NCBI RefSeq assembly: GCF_000959725.1
Contig: NZ_CP009322.1
Span: 434,001 to 498,000, forward strand
Direction: 5' to 3'
DNA length: 64,000 nucleotides
DNA from: Burkholderia gladioli
Lineage (GTDB): Bacteria; Pseudomonadota; Gammaproteobacteria; Burkholderiales; Burkholderiaceae
The notes below the pieces were generated by a model. It saw only the letters and a list, made by a program, of their open reading frames with translations. It was not told where the DNA came from and did no database searches. Shown one piece after another: positions 39,211 to 63,617 of the stretch (positions within the stretch are counted from its first letter, which is position 1; each line of letters opens with the position of its first letter). Both the position numbers and the translations under genes were made by a program.

Positions 39211-42200
39211 GCTGCGCTGCGCGCGCGCCTGCTGCCGGCCCCGGCGGGCCGCGCGGCGGTCATGGCGGACGTGCCGGCACCGCGAGCCGCCCACGCGGCG
39301 CCGATGCCGGCCGGGTGCGGCGAGCAGGGCGACGGCGGCAACGACCGCATGGCGAGCCCCTCGCGGGAGCCCGCCGCGGCGGCCCGGGCGGAGCGCCCGC
39401 CGCGCGATCCGATCGCCGTGGTCGGCATGAGCGGTCGCTTCGCGCGGGCCGCCGACCTGGATGCGCTGTGGGCCCATCTGGCCAACGGCGACGACCTGGT
39501 CGGGCCGGTGACGCGCTGGCCGAAGCCCGCCGGCCGGGCCAGCGGGGATGCCGCCTGGTTCGGCGGCCTGCTCGACGATATCGACCGCTTCGATGCACGC
39601 TTCTTCAACATCTCGGCGACCGAGGCCAGCGTGATGGATCCGCAGCAGCGCTTGTTCCTCGAGGAAGCCTGGCAGGCCCTCGAGGCGGCCGGTTATGCGG
39701 GCGAGGCGCTCGACGCGGCGCGCTGCGGCGTCTATGTCGGCTACAACGGCGCCGATTACCAGACGCTCGTCGACGAACACGCGCCGGCCCAGGCGATGTG
39801 GGGCAACGCGGGTTCTATCCTGTCGGCGCGCATCGCCTACTGCCTGAACCTGCAGGGGCCGGCGGTCACGATCGACACGGCCTGCTCGAGTTCGCTGGTA
39901 TCGGTGCATCTGGCCTGCCAGGCGCTGCGGGCCAGGGAAATCGACGCGGCGCTGGCGGGCGGCGCGTTCGTGCAGGCCACGCCGGGCTTCTACCTGCTCG
40001 CCGGACGCGCCGGCATGCTCTCGCCGACCGGGCGTTGCGCGACCTTCGCCGCCGGCGCGGACGGCTTCGTGCCGGCCGAGGGCGTGGGCGTGGTCATGCT
40101 CAAGCGGCTGGCCGACGCGCTGGACGACGGCGACACGATCCATGGCGTGATTCGCGGCTCGGGCATCAATCAGGACGGCACCACCAGCGGCATCACCGCG
40201 CCGAGCGCGCTGTCGCAGGAACGCTTGCAGCGCGAGGTCTACGACAGTTGGGGCATCGACGTCGAGACCATCGGCCTGGTCGAGGCGCACGGCACCGGCA
40301 CGCGGCTCGGCGATCCGGTCGAACATCGCGCGCTGGCCAGCGCGTTCCGCCGCGATACCGCAAAGCGCGGCTTTTGCGCCCTGGGCGCGATCAAGACCAA
40401 TCTCGGGCATGCCGCCGCCGCCGCCGGTATCGCGGGGTTGCTGAAGCTGCTGCTCGCGCTGCGCCACCGGCAGATCCCGCCTAGCCTGCACTTCGACGCG
40501 CCGAACCCGGCGATCGACTTCGCCGACAGTCCGTTCTACGTCAACACGACGCTGCAGGCCTGGAATCCGCCGCCCGGCATGCCGCGCCGCGCCGCCCTGA
40601 GCGCCTTCGGCTTCAGCGGCACCAACGCACATCTGGTGATCGACGGCCACGAGGGTGCGGTGCCCGCCGCGCCCGCGCGCCCGGCGCGGCTGCTGGTGCT
40701 GTCGGCGCGCACCCCCGAACAATTGCGCGAGCTCGCGCTCAGGCTGGCCCGTCATCTGCGCGCGCAGCCGGCGCTGGACCTGGGCAACGTCTGCCACACC
40801 CTGTGCGTGGGCCGTCGCCACCTGGCCCACCGGCTCGCCTGCACGCCCGCCACGCTCGACGAACTGGCGGCGACGCTCGAGAGCTGGCTGGCCGGCGAGG
40901 CGCCGCCGCGGCTGTTCACCGGCCATTGCAGCGACGGCGCGCGCCACGAGCGCGCGGTGCTCCGCCATTACGCGACCGATTGCATCGCGCGGCTCGCGCC
41001 GGCCGCGCCCGCGCTCGATGCGGCGGATTTCGTCGCGCAACTGGCGGTGCTCGCGGAGCTGTACGTCGAGGGATACGCGCTCGACTATGCACGGCTGTTC
41101 GAATACGCGCGCCACGGGCGCGTGCCCCTGCCGACCTATCCGTTCTCGGACGAGCGCTACTGGATTCGCGCGAGCGCACCGGCGGCGGTGCCGGACAGCC
41201 GCCCGCGCGATGCCGGCGCGGCGCGCGCGGCGGCCGAGGTCTGGCTCGCGCGGCCGGCCTGGCGCGCCGAGCCCGCGACCCCGGCCGCGACCGCGGGCGG
41301 TTTCGCGGGGGATCGCCATGTGTGGGTGCTCGCCGGGCTCGACGACGCGAGCCTCGCGGCGATCGACGGCGAACGTCTGTGCACGGCCGGCCCCGACGAC
41401 GCGGCATCCTATGTCGAGGCCGCCGCCGCGCTGCTGGAGCGGGTGCGCGGCGTGCTGGAGCATGGCGTGGCGCGGCCGGTCCTGGTCCAGTTGCTGATCG
41501 GCGCGGGCGAGGGGGCTGGGTTCGGCGGCCTGGCCGCGCTGCTGAAGACGGCGGTGCATGAAAATCCGAAGCTGCTCGCGCAAACCATCGAGATCGCGGG
41601 CCGGCCCGACGGCGAGACCCTGCGGGCCTGGCTCGATGCCGATGCGGCCGATGCCGCCGGCGCGGGCGAGATTCGCCGCGCCGGCGCGCTGCGCGAGGTG
41701 CGGCGGCTCGAGCGTGTCGCCGCGCCGGTGCTGGCACCCGAGCCGGTCTGGCGCGACGGCGCGGTGCACCTGATCACGGGCGGTCTCGGCGGTCTCGGCC
41801 ACGCGTTCGCGAATGCGATCGCGCGGGCCTCGCGCCGGGCGACCCTGGTGCTGGTGAACCGCTCGGCGCCGGATGCGACGGCCCGCGCCCGGGTGGCCGC
41901 GCTCGAAGCCCTGGGTGCGCGCGTGGTGGTGTGCCGCGCCGACGTCGCGGACGCGGACGCGGTGCGCGAGCTGGTCCGGCGCGTGGTGCATGAACACGGC
42001 GCGCTCGCCTCGGTGATCCATGCCGCCGGCGTGTTGCGCGACAGCCTGATCCTCAAGAAGACCGGCGAGGAGCTGCGCGAGGTGATGGCACCCAAGGTCG
42101 CCGGCCTCGTCAATCTCGATGCGGCCACGCGCGAGCTGAGGCTCGATCGCTTCGTCTGCTTCTCGGCGCTCGCGGGGGTCTACGGCAACCCGGGGCAGGC

Positions 42201-45200
42201 CGACTACGCCGCCGCCAGTGCCTTTGCCGACCGCTTCGCCGCCTGGCGCGAGGCTCGGGTTCGCGAGGGCGAGCGCCACGGGCGCACGCTCGCGATCGCG
42301 TGGCCGCTGTGGGCCGACGGCGGCATGCAGATGAACGACCTGGTCAAGGAGCGGATGCTGCGCAGCGGGCTGGGCGAACTCGGCACCGCCGAGGGCTTGG
42401 CCGCCTTCGAGGCCGGCCTGGCCGGCGATGCCGCCGAGCTGGTGGTGCTGTGCGGCACCGCGAGCCGGCTCGACGCTTTCGTCGGCGTGCCGCGCGCGGC
42501 CGCCGAGGCCGCGCCGGCGCCCGCGCGCAGCCGCCCCGCGGCGCGGCACGACGCGCCGGAAGGATTGCGCGCCGGCGTGCTGGCACGGCTTGCCGGGATG
42601 CTGGCCGAGGTCACCAATCTCGATGCGGCGCGCATCGACGGCAACGAGCCCTTCGAGCATTTCGGCATCGACTCGATCATGATCGGCAAGCTCAACCACG
42701 CGCTCGACGAGGTATTCGACGCCTTGCCGCGTACGCTGTTCTACGAATACCGGAACCTGGGCGCCTTGGCCGAGCATCTGGTGCGGGAGGACGCGCCGGC
42801 CTGCGCGGCATGGCTCGAGGCCGGCGGCGAGCCCGCCGGCCGCGGCGCGCACGAGGCCGCCGAGCGCGCCGGCCGTGCCGCCGCATCCTTGTCGGGCGTG
42901 GCGGCCGTGCCCGCGCTGGCGTCGGCGCCCGGCGCGGATACGGCTGTCGAGGACACGACGCGCGCCGAGGCCAGCCTGCCGGCCGCACTCGCGCCCGAGC
43001 GGGGCGGCCAGGCCGAAGCCGGCGCGCCGGCGGCCGTATCGAACCCGGCCGGCCCGCGGGCGCAGGACACGCTGCCGTCCGGCTACCAGATCGCGATCAT
43101 CGGGCTGAGCGGGCGTTACCCGCGGGCGCGCACGCTCGACGACTATTGGGACAACCTGCGCACGGGCCGCGACTGCATCACGGAGATCCCGCCCGAGCGC
43201 TGGTCGCTCGAGGGCTTCTACGATCCCCAGGCCGACTGCTCGCCGGGCAATGGCAAGAGCTATTGCAAGTGGGGCGGTTTCCTGGAGGGCTTCGCCGAAT
43301 TCGATCCCTTGTTCTTCGGCATCTCGCCGCGCGAGGCCGAAAGCATGGATCCGCAGGAGCGGCTGTTCGTCGAGACCTGCTGGGAGGTGATCGAGGATGC
43401 CGGTTATACGCGCCGCACGCTGCGTGAGCGGCACGACGGCCGGATCGGCGTCTATGCCGGCATCACCAAGACCGGTTTCGATCTTTACGGCCCCGCGCTG
43501 TGGGCGCGCGGCGACGACACCTATCCGCACACCTCGTTCTGTTCCCTCGCGAACCGCGTGTCCTATCTGTTCGACTTCAACGGGCCGAGCCTGGCGTTCG
43601 ACACCATGTGCTCGTCGTCCCTGGTCGCGATCCACGAGGCCTGCGCGCACCTGCTCGCCGGCGAGTGCGAGCTGGCGATCGCCGGCGGCGTCAACCTGTA
43701 CCTGCATCCCTCGAACTACGTCGCGCTCTGCGCGCATCGGATGCTGTCGCCCGACGGCCGCTGCAGGAGCTTCGGCGCCGGCGCGAACGGCTATGTGCCG
43801 GGCGAGGCGGTAGGCGCGGTCCTGCTCAAGCCGCTGGCGGCCGCGCAGGCCGACGGCGACAACATCCACGGCATCGTGCGCGGCTCGGCGATCAATCACG
43901 GTGGCAAGACGCATGGTTATACCGTGCCGAATCCGGGCGCGCAGGGCGCCCTGATCGAGCGGGCGCTCGCGCGTGCCGGCGTCGCCGCGCGGCAGCTCGG
44001 TTATGTCGAGGCGCACGGTACGGGCACCGAACTCGGCGACCCGATCGAGATCGCCGGGCTGATGCGGGCGTTCGGCGCCGACGCGATGCCGGCCGAGGAC
44101 CGGCCTTGCGCGCTCGGCTCGGTGAAGTCGAACATCGGCCATGCCGAGAGCGCGGCCGGCATCGCCGCGGTGACCAAGGTGCTGCTGCAGTTCCGGCATC
44201 GCCAGCTCGTGCCGACCCTGCATGTCGACACGCCGAGCCCGCAGATTCGTTTCGAGCGCACGCCGTTGCGCCTGCAGACGCAGCTCGCGGATTGGGATGC
44301 CCCCGGCGGGACGCCGCGCCTGGCCGGCGTGTCCTCGTTCGGCGCGGCCGGCACCAATGCGCACGTGGTGCTGCAGGAATACCCGGCGCCCGATGCGAGT
44401 CCGGCGGCCGATGGCGAGCCGGTGCTGATCGTGCTGTCGGCGCGCGACGAGCGAGCCTTGCGCGACAGCGCGGCCCGGCTCGGCGCGGCGCTGGCCCGGC
44501 GCGGCCACCACGATCGCGACCTGCCCGATATCGCCTGGACGCTGCAGATCGGGCGCGAACCGATGGACGAACGGCTCGCGCTGGTGGTTCGCGACGTGGC
44601 GGCGTTGCGCGAGGCACTGGATGCGTTCGCGGCCGACGGCCGTTGTCTCGACGGCGTGCTGCGCGGCAGCGCCGTCGAGCGGCCCGATGCGCTCGGCACG
44701 GCCGAGGCCCTGGCCGAGGTGGCGGCGCAATGGCTGGCCCAGCGCCGTTATCGTGAGCTGGCGAAGCTCTGGGTTGCCGGATTCGAGCCCGACTGGCGCG
44801 CGCTGACGCCGGCCGGTCGGCCCGCGCGGCGGGTCAGCCTGCCGACCTATCCGTTCGCGCGCGAGTGCTACGGGCTGCCTGTCGTGGCGGTCGCGACCGC
44901 CTCCTCGGATGCTCCCGCTCCCGCATCCGCCAGGCCGGTGGACGGCCCGCTCGAATACGAGCCGGCCTGGCTTCCGGCGGCGTCGGCCGAGGCAGCGCTC
45001 GATACGACCGGCATCGCGGCGCTGCTCCACGTGAGCGAGGATCCGGCCGTCACGGCGGATGTCTCGGCCGCCTTGCGCGCGGCGGGCGAGACGGTGGTGG
45101 TGATTCCCGTGACACGCGAGGCATCGGCGCGGCCGGCCCAAGCGCAGACGATCGTCCTGGACGGCACCGACGAGACGGCATGGCGCGCCGTGTTTGCCGG

Positions 45201-48200
45201 GTTGCGCGAACGACTGCCGCGGGACGCGGCGATCGGCATCGTCCATGCACATCGCTCGGGCGCGGCACGACTGGCCGAGCTGCATGCGCTGCTGCGCGCG
45301 GCGCGGGCCGAGGCGGTGGCGTTGCGGCGGCTGGTGGTGCTGGGTAGCTGGGACGAAGCGCAGGCGCAGGGCTGCGGCGACCAGGCCGCGATCGGGCTGG
45401 TTCGCTCGCTGCGGCTGTCGATGCCGCAACTGCGGGCGTCGGTGCTGTTCGGCGAGGGCGGCTTGCCCGATGCGGAGTCGGTGGTTCGGAGCTGGCGCGA
45501 GACGAGCGGCGCGGATGTGCTGCGCGAGCGCGCGGGCCGGCGCGAGACGCTGGGCTGGCGCGCGGCGGAGCCGGCGCCGGCTGCGGCGGATCTGCGCGAG
45601 CGCGGCGTGTACCTGATCACGGGCGGCGCGGGTGGCTTGGGGCGCTTGTTCGCCCGGCATCTGGCGCGGCGCTGCCACGCGCGCCTGGCGCTGGTCGGGC
45701 GTCGCGCGCGGGATGGCGAGATCGACGCGCTGCTCGACGAGTTGCGCGCGCATGGCGCGACGGACGCGGCGTATTTCCCGGCCGAGGTGGCCGACGAGGA
45801 TGCGCTGCGCGGGGTGGTGGAGACGATTCGCATGCGCTGGGGCGGGCTGCACGGCGTGCTGCATGCGGCGGGCGTGGCCACACGAGGCACGCTGGAGGAT
45901 CGCAGGCCAGAGGACGTGGAGGCGGTGATATCGCCGAAGGTGGCGGGAACGCAGGCGCTGGACGCGGCGACGGCGGATGAGGCGCTGGATTTCTTCTGTT
46001 GCTTCTCGTCGTCGTCGGCGGTGCTGGGCGACAGCGGTGCGGGCGACTACGCGGGCGCGAACGCGTATCAACTGGCGTATGCGGCGTATCGCAACGCGCG
46101 GGTGGAGGCGGGCGAGCGCTCGGGGCGGACGGTGTCGGTGGCGTGGCCGCTGTGGCGCGAAGGCGGGATGGGCGCGCAGGAGGGCGAGGCGATCGAGCAG
46201 TACCTGCGCAGCAGCGCTCAGCGTTACCTGGAGCGCGAGGAGGGGTTGGCGGCGTGGGAGCGCGCGCTGGCCTCGGGTGCCGCGCAGCGTTTGGTGCTGG
46301 CGGGCGATCGCGCCCGCGTCGAGGGCTTCCTCGCGCGCCTGGGCGCGACGCGCCAGGAGACCGGCGCCGAGGCGCCGCCCTCGCTGCCGCGCGTGGCGAG
46401 CGGCGAAGCCGATACCTGGCTGCCGGTGCTGGTGCGCGCCGGCATCGAGGCCGTGCTGAAGGTCCCGGGCGAGCGGGTGCGCGATACCACGCCGTTCGCC
46501 GACATCGGCTTCGATTCGATCGGCCTGGCTCAACTGGCCAAGTGGCTGAGCCGGCAGCTCGGCGTCGAGGTGATTCCCAGCGTGTTCTTCAGCTACAGCA
46601 CGGTCGCGACCCTGGCCGCGCATCTGCTCGCCTCGCATGGCGAAGCTCTGATCGCCTCGTCGGCCGCATTACCTGCTGCCTCGCCGGCCCGGGCGACGCC
46701 GCCGGGCGCGCCCGCTACGCCCGCGCCCGCCGTGCCGGCAGAATCGGTGCCGATTGCGCCGGCGGCGCCCGTCGCGCAAGCGCGCCAGGCCACGCCGGCG
46801 CAACAGCCATCGGAGCCGGCCGGGCGCGCCGGCGCGGTGTTGCCGCCGCCGATCGCCATCATCGGCGTTTCGGTGCGCACGGCGGGGGCGAACGACGCGG
46901 GCGAACTCTGGGAACTGCTGCGCGCAGGGCGCCAGGCGATCGGCGAGGTGCCGGCCTCGCGCTGGGACTGGCGGCCGTACTTCAGCGGTCCGGGCGAGGC
47001 GTCCAATCGCATCGCCACCAATCGCGGCGCCTTCATCGAGGGGCTGGACGGCTTCGACCCGCTGTTCTTCGAGATCTCGCCGCGCGAGGCGCAGTGGATG
47101 GACCCGCGCCAGCGGCTGATCCTGGAGGAAGCCTGGCGGGCCTTCGAGGACGCCGGCTATGCGGGCGAGCGGCTGCGCGGCAGCCGCTGCGGGGTGTTCG
47201 TCGGGGTGGAGGAAGGCGTGCCTGGCGAGGCGGCCGACGGCCTGGCGACCAGCCACCACAACGGCATCCTGGCGGCGCGGATTTCGTACGTGCTGGACCT
47301 GAAGGGGCCGAACCTGGCGATCAACACGGCCTGCTCGTCGGGGCTGGTGGCGGTGCACGCGGCCTGCCAGAGCGTGCAGCGCGACGAATGCGAGCTGGCG
47401 CTGGCCGGCGGCGTGAACGTGCTGAATTCGCCGCTCATGTACCTGGCGCTGACGCAGGGCGGGATGCTGTCGCCGGACGGCGAGTGCTACACCTTCGACG
47501 CGCGTGCCAACGGCATGGTGCCGGGCGAGGCGGTGGCGGCGGTGGTGCTGAAGGACCTGGCGCGTGCGCAGGCGGACGGCGACCCGATCCACGGGGTGAT
47601 CCGCGCGAGCGGGGTGAACTACGACGGCCGCACCAACGGCATCACGGCGCCGAGCGGGCTTTCGCAGCAGCAACTGGTGGAGCAGCTCTACCGGCGCTAC
47701 CGGATCGACGCGAGCGAGATCGGCTACGTGATCGCGCACGGCACCGGCACCCGGCTCGGCGATCCGGTCGAGGTCAACAGTCTCGCCGACGCTTTCCGCA
47801 CCTTCACCGACCGGCGCGGCTTCTGCGCGCTCGGCTCGTTCAAGCCGAATCTCGGCCATACCTTCGCGGCCTCGGGCGTGGTGAGCCTGGTCGCGATGCT
47901 GGCGGCGATCCGCCACCGGCAGATTCCGCCCTCGGCCAATCATCGCAGCGACAACGAATTCCTCGATCTGCCGAACTCCGCGTTCCGGCTCGTCGAGCAT
48001 TGCACGCGATGGGAGTCCGATGCGCCGCGCGTGGGCGCGATCAGTGCCTTCGGCATGAGCGGCACCAACGCGCATCTCGTGATTGCCGAATACGTCGACG
48101 CGCGCGTGCCGGATGCGGGCCAGGCGTGGCCGGCGGCCGCCTGCCTGGTGCCGCTGTCCGCGCGCCGGCCGGAGCAACTGGTCGATGCCGTGCGCCGGCT

Positions 48201-48600
48201 GCTGCGCCATCTTGCCGACTTGCGGCGCGATGCCGAGGAGAGCGGCGTCGCGCCGCCGTCGCTGGCCAGCATCGCCTGGACGCTGCAGACCGGCCGCGAG
48301 GCGATGAAGCATCGCCTGATCTTCCGCGCCGGCGGGCTCGACGAGCTGTCCGCGCGCCTGGGCGCGTGGCTCGGTGCGGGGCCGGGCCGGGCGCTCGACG
48401 ACCGCGACACCGATCCGCTCGCGGCCCGCTGGGCGGCGGGCGAAGCGCTCGACTGGCGTGCCGAGTACCCACACGACGTGCCGCGGCGCACGCCGCTGCC
48501 CGCCTATCCGTTCACGCGCCGCGCCGCCGCCGGCGAGATCCGTTCGCGCGATCCGTCGGCCCGCCTGCATCCGCTCGTTCACGAAAAACTCTCCGCCTAA
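37738..48600 (+). CDS. PKS3: trans-AT polyketide synthase, modules 7 (MT-ACP) to 10 (KS)
   Basis: A 3620-residue multienzyme. The start ATG at 37738 lies within the last codons of PKS2; upstream in-frame residues overlap the PKS2 KR and are not family-like. Order: C-methyltransferase about 60-360 (SAM motif EIGAGTGG near 182), ACP (Ser450), KS8 557-990, KR 1340-1570, ACP (Ser1646), KS9 1784-2220, KR 2620-2860, ACP (Ser2927), KS10 3038-3460. It ends after KS10 and a linker whose last residues (LHPLVHEKLSA) match the start of a DH domain. The rest of module 10 is on PKS4. The KR of module 8 has Ala at the usual catalytic Ser position. Confidence 0.96.
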   Translation: MERLTTVAKTLLERRKLPANRELTRLQLHLLWHRLGTLGFGLTPTGWQVGEALLPGYTRWLDESARLLREAGFPACAGQDAQTLRARWRELEASGAFEQAGVASQARLVAATLEALPDVLTGRRPITDVLFPDSSMAQVEAIYKHNAQADYFNDLAAWCVRRVIDARRDEGVDAPLRILEIGAGTGGTSERIFEALAPVRERIAVYTYTDVSRAFLQHAQDSYVAAHPYVDCRLFDVERPLAAQQMASGSYDIVLAANVLHATRNIRRTLDNAKALLKRNGVLIVNEIVERSLFAHLSFGLTDGWWLVEDGESRLEGCPALSTAQWDARLGEAGFDRVRWPVPLAGELGQQVFMARSDGRIRQPEAVTPPSSPSSPSSSVSAWPAPDLPAGREHAARVAQAPVAHAGNDDDPALVDAVRAAIARHLTETLRVPAEQIAYTAPFGDYGVDSITGVKLVHRLNDALGATLETTHLYDYSTIRQLADHLVRTSAAALRARLLPAPAGRAAVMADVPAPRAAHAAPMPAGCGEQGDGGNDRMASPSREPAAAARAERPPRDPIAVVGMSGRFARAADLDALWAHLANGDDLVGPVTRWPKPAGRASGDAAWFGGLLDDIDRFDARFFNISATEASVMDPQQRLFLEEAWQALEAAGYAGEALDAARCGVYVGYNGADYQTLVDEHAPAQAMWGNAGSILSARIAYCLNLQGPAVTIDTACSSSLVSVHLACQALRAREIDAALAGGAFVQATPGFYLLAGRAGMLSPTGRCATFAAGADGFVPAEGVGVVMLKRLADALDDGDTIHGVIRGSGINQDGTTSGITAPSALSQERLQREVYDSWGIDVETIGLVEAHGTGTRLGDPVEHRALASAFRRDTAKRGFCALGAIKTNLGHAAAAAGIAGLLKLLLALRHRQIPPSLHFDAPNPAIDFADSPFYVNTTLQAWNPPPGMPRRAALSAFGFSGTNAHLVIDGHEGAVPAAPARPARLLVLSARTPEQLRELALRLARHLRAQPALDLGNVCHTLCVGRRHLAHRLACTPATLDELAATLESWLAGEAPPRLFTGHCSDGARHERAVLRHYATDCIARLAPAAPALDAADFVAQLAVLAELYVEGYALDYARLFEYARHGRVPLPTYPFSDERYWIRASAPAAVPDSRPRDAGAARAAAEVWLARPAWRAEPATPAATAGGFAGDRHVWVLAGLDDASLAAIDGERLCTAGPDDAASYVEAAAALLERVRGVLEHGVARPVLVQLLIGAGEGAGFGGLAALLKTAVHENPKLLAQTIEIAGRPDGETLRAWLDADAADAAGAGEIRRAGALREVRRLERVAAPVLAPEPVWRDGAVHLITGGLGGLGHAFANAIARASRRATLVLVNRSAPDATARARVAALEALGARVVVCRADVADADAVRELVRRVVHEHGALASVIHAAGVLRDSLILKKTGEELREVMAPKVAGLVNLDAATRELRLDRFVCFSALAGVYGNPGQADYAAASAFADRFAAWREARVREGERHGRTLAIAWPLWADGGMQMNDLVKERMLRSGLGELGTAEGLAAFEAGLAGDAAELVVLCGTASRLDAFVGVPRAAAEAAPAPARSRPAARHDAPEGLRAGVLARLAGMLAEVTNLDAARIDGNEPFEHFGIDSIMIGKLNHALDEVFDALPRTLFYEYRNLGALAEHLVREDAPACAAWLEAGGEPAGRGAHEAAERAGRAAASLSGVAAVPALASAPGADTAVEDTTRAEASLPAALAPERGGQAEAGAPAAVSNPAGPRAQDTLPSGYQIAIIGLSGRYPRARTLDDYWDNLRTGRDCITEIPPERWSLEGFYDPQADCSPGNGKSYCKWGGFLEGFAEFDPLFFGISPREAESMDPQERLFVETCWEVIEDAGYTRRTLRERHDGRIGVYAGITKTGFDLYGPALWARGDDTYPHTSFCSLANRVSYLFDFNGPSLAFDTMCSSSLVAIHEACAHLLAGECELAIAGGVNLYLHPSNYVALCAHRMLSPDGRCRSFGAGANGYVPGEAVGAVLLKPLAAAQADGDNIHGIVRGSAINHGGKTHGYTVPNPGAQGALIERALARAGVAARQLGYVEAHGTGTELGDPIEIAGLMRAFGADAMPAEDRPCALGSVKSNIGHAESAAGIAAVTKVLLQFRHRQLVPTLHVDTPSPQIRFERTPLRLQTQLADWDAPGGTPRLAGVSSFGAAGTNAHVVLQEYPAPDASPAADGEPVLIVLSARDERALRDSAARLGAALARRGHHDRDLPDIAWTLQIGREPMDERLALVVRDVAALREALDAFAADGRCLDGVLRGSAVERPDALGTAEALAEVAAQWLAQRRYRELAKLWVAGFEPDWRALTPAGRPARRVSLPTYPFARECYGLPVVAVATASSDAPAPASARPVDGPLEYEPAWLPAASAEAALDTTGIAALLHVSEDPAVTADVSAALRAAGETVVVIPVTREASARPAQAQTIVLDGTDETAWRAVFAGLRERLPRDAAIGIVHAHRSGAARLAELHALLRAARAEAVALRRLVVLGSWDEAQAQGCGDQAAIGLVRSLRLSMPQLRASVLFGEGGLPDAESVVRSWRETSGADVLRERAGRRETLGWRAAEPAPAAADLRERGVYLITGGAGGLGRLFARHLARRCHARLALVGRRARDGEIDALLDELRAHGATDAAYFPAEVADEDALRGVVETIRMRWGGLHGVLHAAGVATRGTLEDRRPEDVEAVISPKVAGTQALDAATADEALDFFCCFSSSSAVLGDSGAGDYAGANAYQLAYAAYRNARVEAGERSGRTVSVAWPLWREGGMGAQEGEAIEQYLRSSAQRYLEREEGLAAWERALASGAAQRLVLAGDRARVEGFLARLGATRQETGAEAPPSLPRVASGEADTWLPVLVRAGIEAVLKVPGERVRDTTPFADIGFDSIGLAQLAKWLSRQLGVEVIPSVFFSYSTVATLAAHLLASHGEALIASSAALPAASPARATPPGAPATPAPAVPAESVPIAPAAPVAQARQATPAQQPSEPAGRAGAVLPPPIAIIGVSVRTAGANDAGELWELLRAGRQAIGEVPASRWDWRPYFSGPGEASNRIATNRGAFIEGLDGFDPLFFEISPREAQWMDPRQRLILEEAWRAFEDAGYAGERLRGSRCGVFVGVEEGVPGEAADGLATSHHNGILAARISYVLDLKGPNLAINTACSSGLVAVHAACQSVQRDECELALAGGVNVLNSPLMYLALTQGGMLSPDGECYTFDARANGMVPGEAVAAVVLKDLARAQADGDPIHGVIRASGVNYDGRTNGITAPSGLSQQQLVEQLYRRYRIDASEIGYVIAHGTGTRLGDPVEVNSLADAFRTFTDRRGFCALGSFKPNLGHTFAASGVVSLVAMLAAIRHRQIPPSANHRSDNEFLDLPNSAFRLVEHCTRWESDAPRVGAISAFGMSGTNAHLVIAEYVDARVPDAGQAWPAAACLVPLSARRPEQLVDAVRRLLRHLADLRRDAEESGVAPPSLASIAWTLQTGREAMKHRLIFRAGGLDELSARLGAWLGAGPGRALDDRDTDPLAARWAAGEALDWRAEYPHDVPRRTPLPAYPFTRRAAAGEIRSRDPSARLHPLVHEKLSA
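38845..38871 (+). repeat. Three 9-base repeats (Pro-Ser-Ser) in the MT-ACP linker of PKS3
   Basis: Three copies of CCGTCCTCG (the last with one change) encode a Pro-Ser-Ser linker between the methyltransferase and the ACP of module 7. Confidence 0.85.
39406..42790 (+). other. Module 8: KS-KR-ACP with atypical KR
   Basis: KS8 is intact (Cys716, His851, His891 of PKS3). KR keeps GGLGGLG and Tyr1490, but reads CFSALAG: the usual second Ser is Ala1477, with Ser1476 one place before. ACP Ser1646 (FGIDSIMI). Product is beta-hydroxy if the KR works, otherwise beta-keto. Confidence 0.75.
43087..46640 (+). other. Module 9: KS-KR-ACP
   Basis: KS9 is intact (Cys1958, His2093, His2135 of PKS3), with a TKTGFDL segment like KS3. 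KR has Tyr2771 (AGDYAGAN) and lacks the LDD aspartate (AGVATRG), predicting A-type (L-hydroxy) stereochemistry. ACP Ser2927 (IGFDSIGL). KR is copied in module 11. Confidence 0.8.
45271..46358 (+). repeat. KR repeat, copy A (module 9)
   Basis: About 1.09 kb nearly identical to 53522-54609 (offset 8251), starting inside the KR structural subdomain and ending just after the KR. Confidence 0.93.
46861..47656 (+). repeat. N-terminal KS repeat, copy A (KS10)
   Basis: About 0.8 kb nearly identical to 55124-55919 (offset 8263). It runs from the KS start past the active-site Cys and stops at the GITAPS motif before the first catalytic His. Confidence 0.93.
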
Positions 48601-48605
48601 TCCAC

Positions 48606-48610
48606 GAGGT
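48606..48610 (+). promoter_or_regulatory. Ribosome binding site of PKS4
   Basis: GAGGT ends 3 bases before ATG 48614, a short but workable distance. It fixes the PKS4 start, because the frame is open into PKS3 upstream. Confidence 0.5.
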
Positions 48611-48613
48611 CGC

Positions 48614-63592
<14,979 letters not shown>

Positions 63593-63604
63593 TCAGTCGA
63601 TTTC

Positions 63605-63608
63605 AGGA
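63605..63608 (+). promoter_or_regulatory. Ribosome binding site of PKS5
   Basis: AGGA with a 9-base spacing to ATG 63618; supports the chosen PKS5 start. Confidence 0.5.
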
Positions 63609-63617
63609 ATCTCACTC

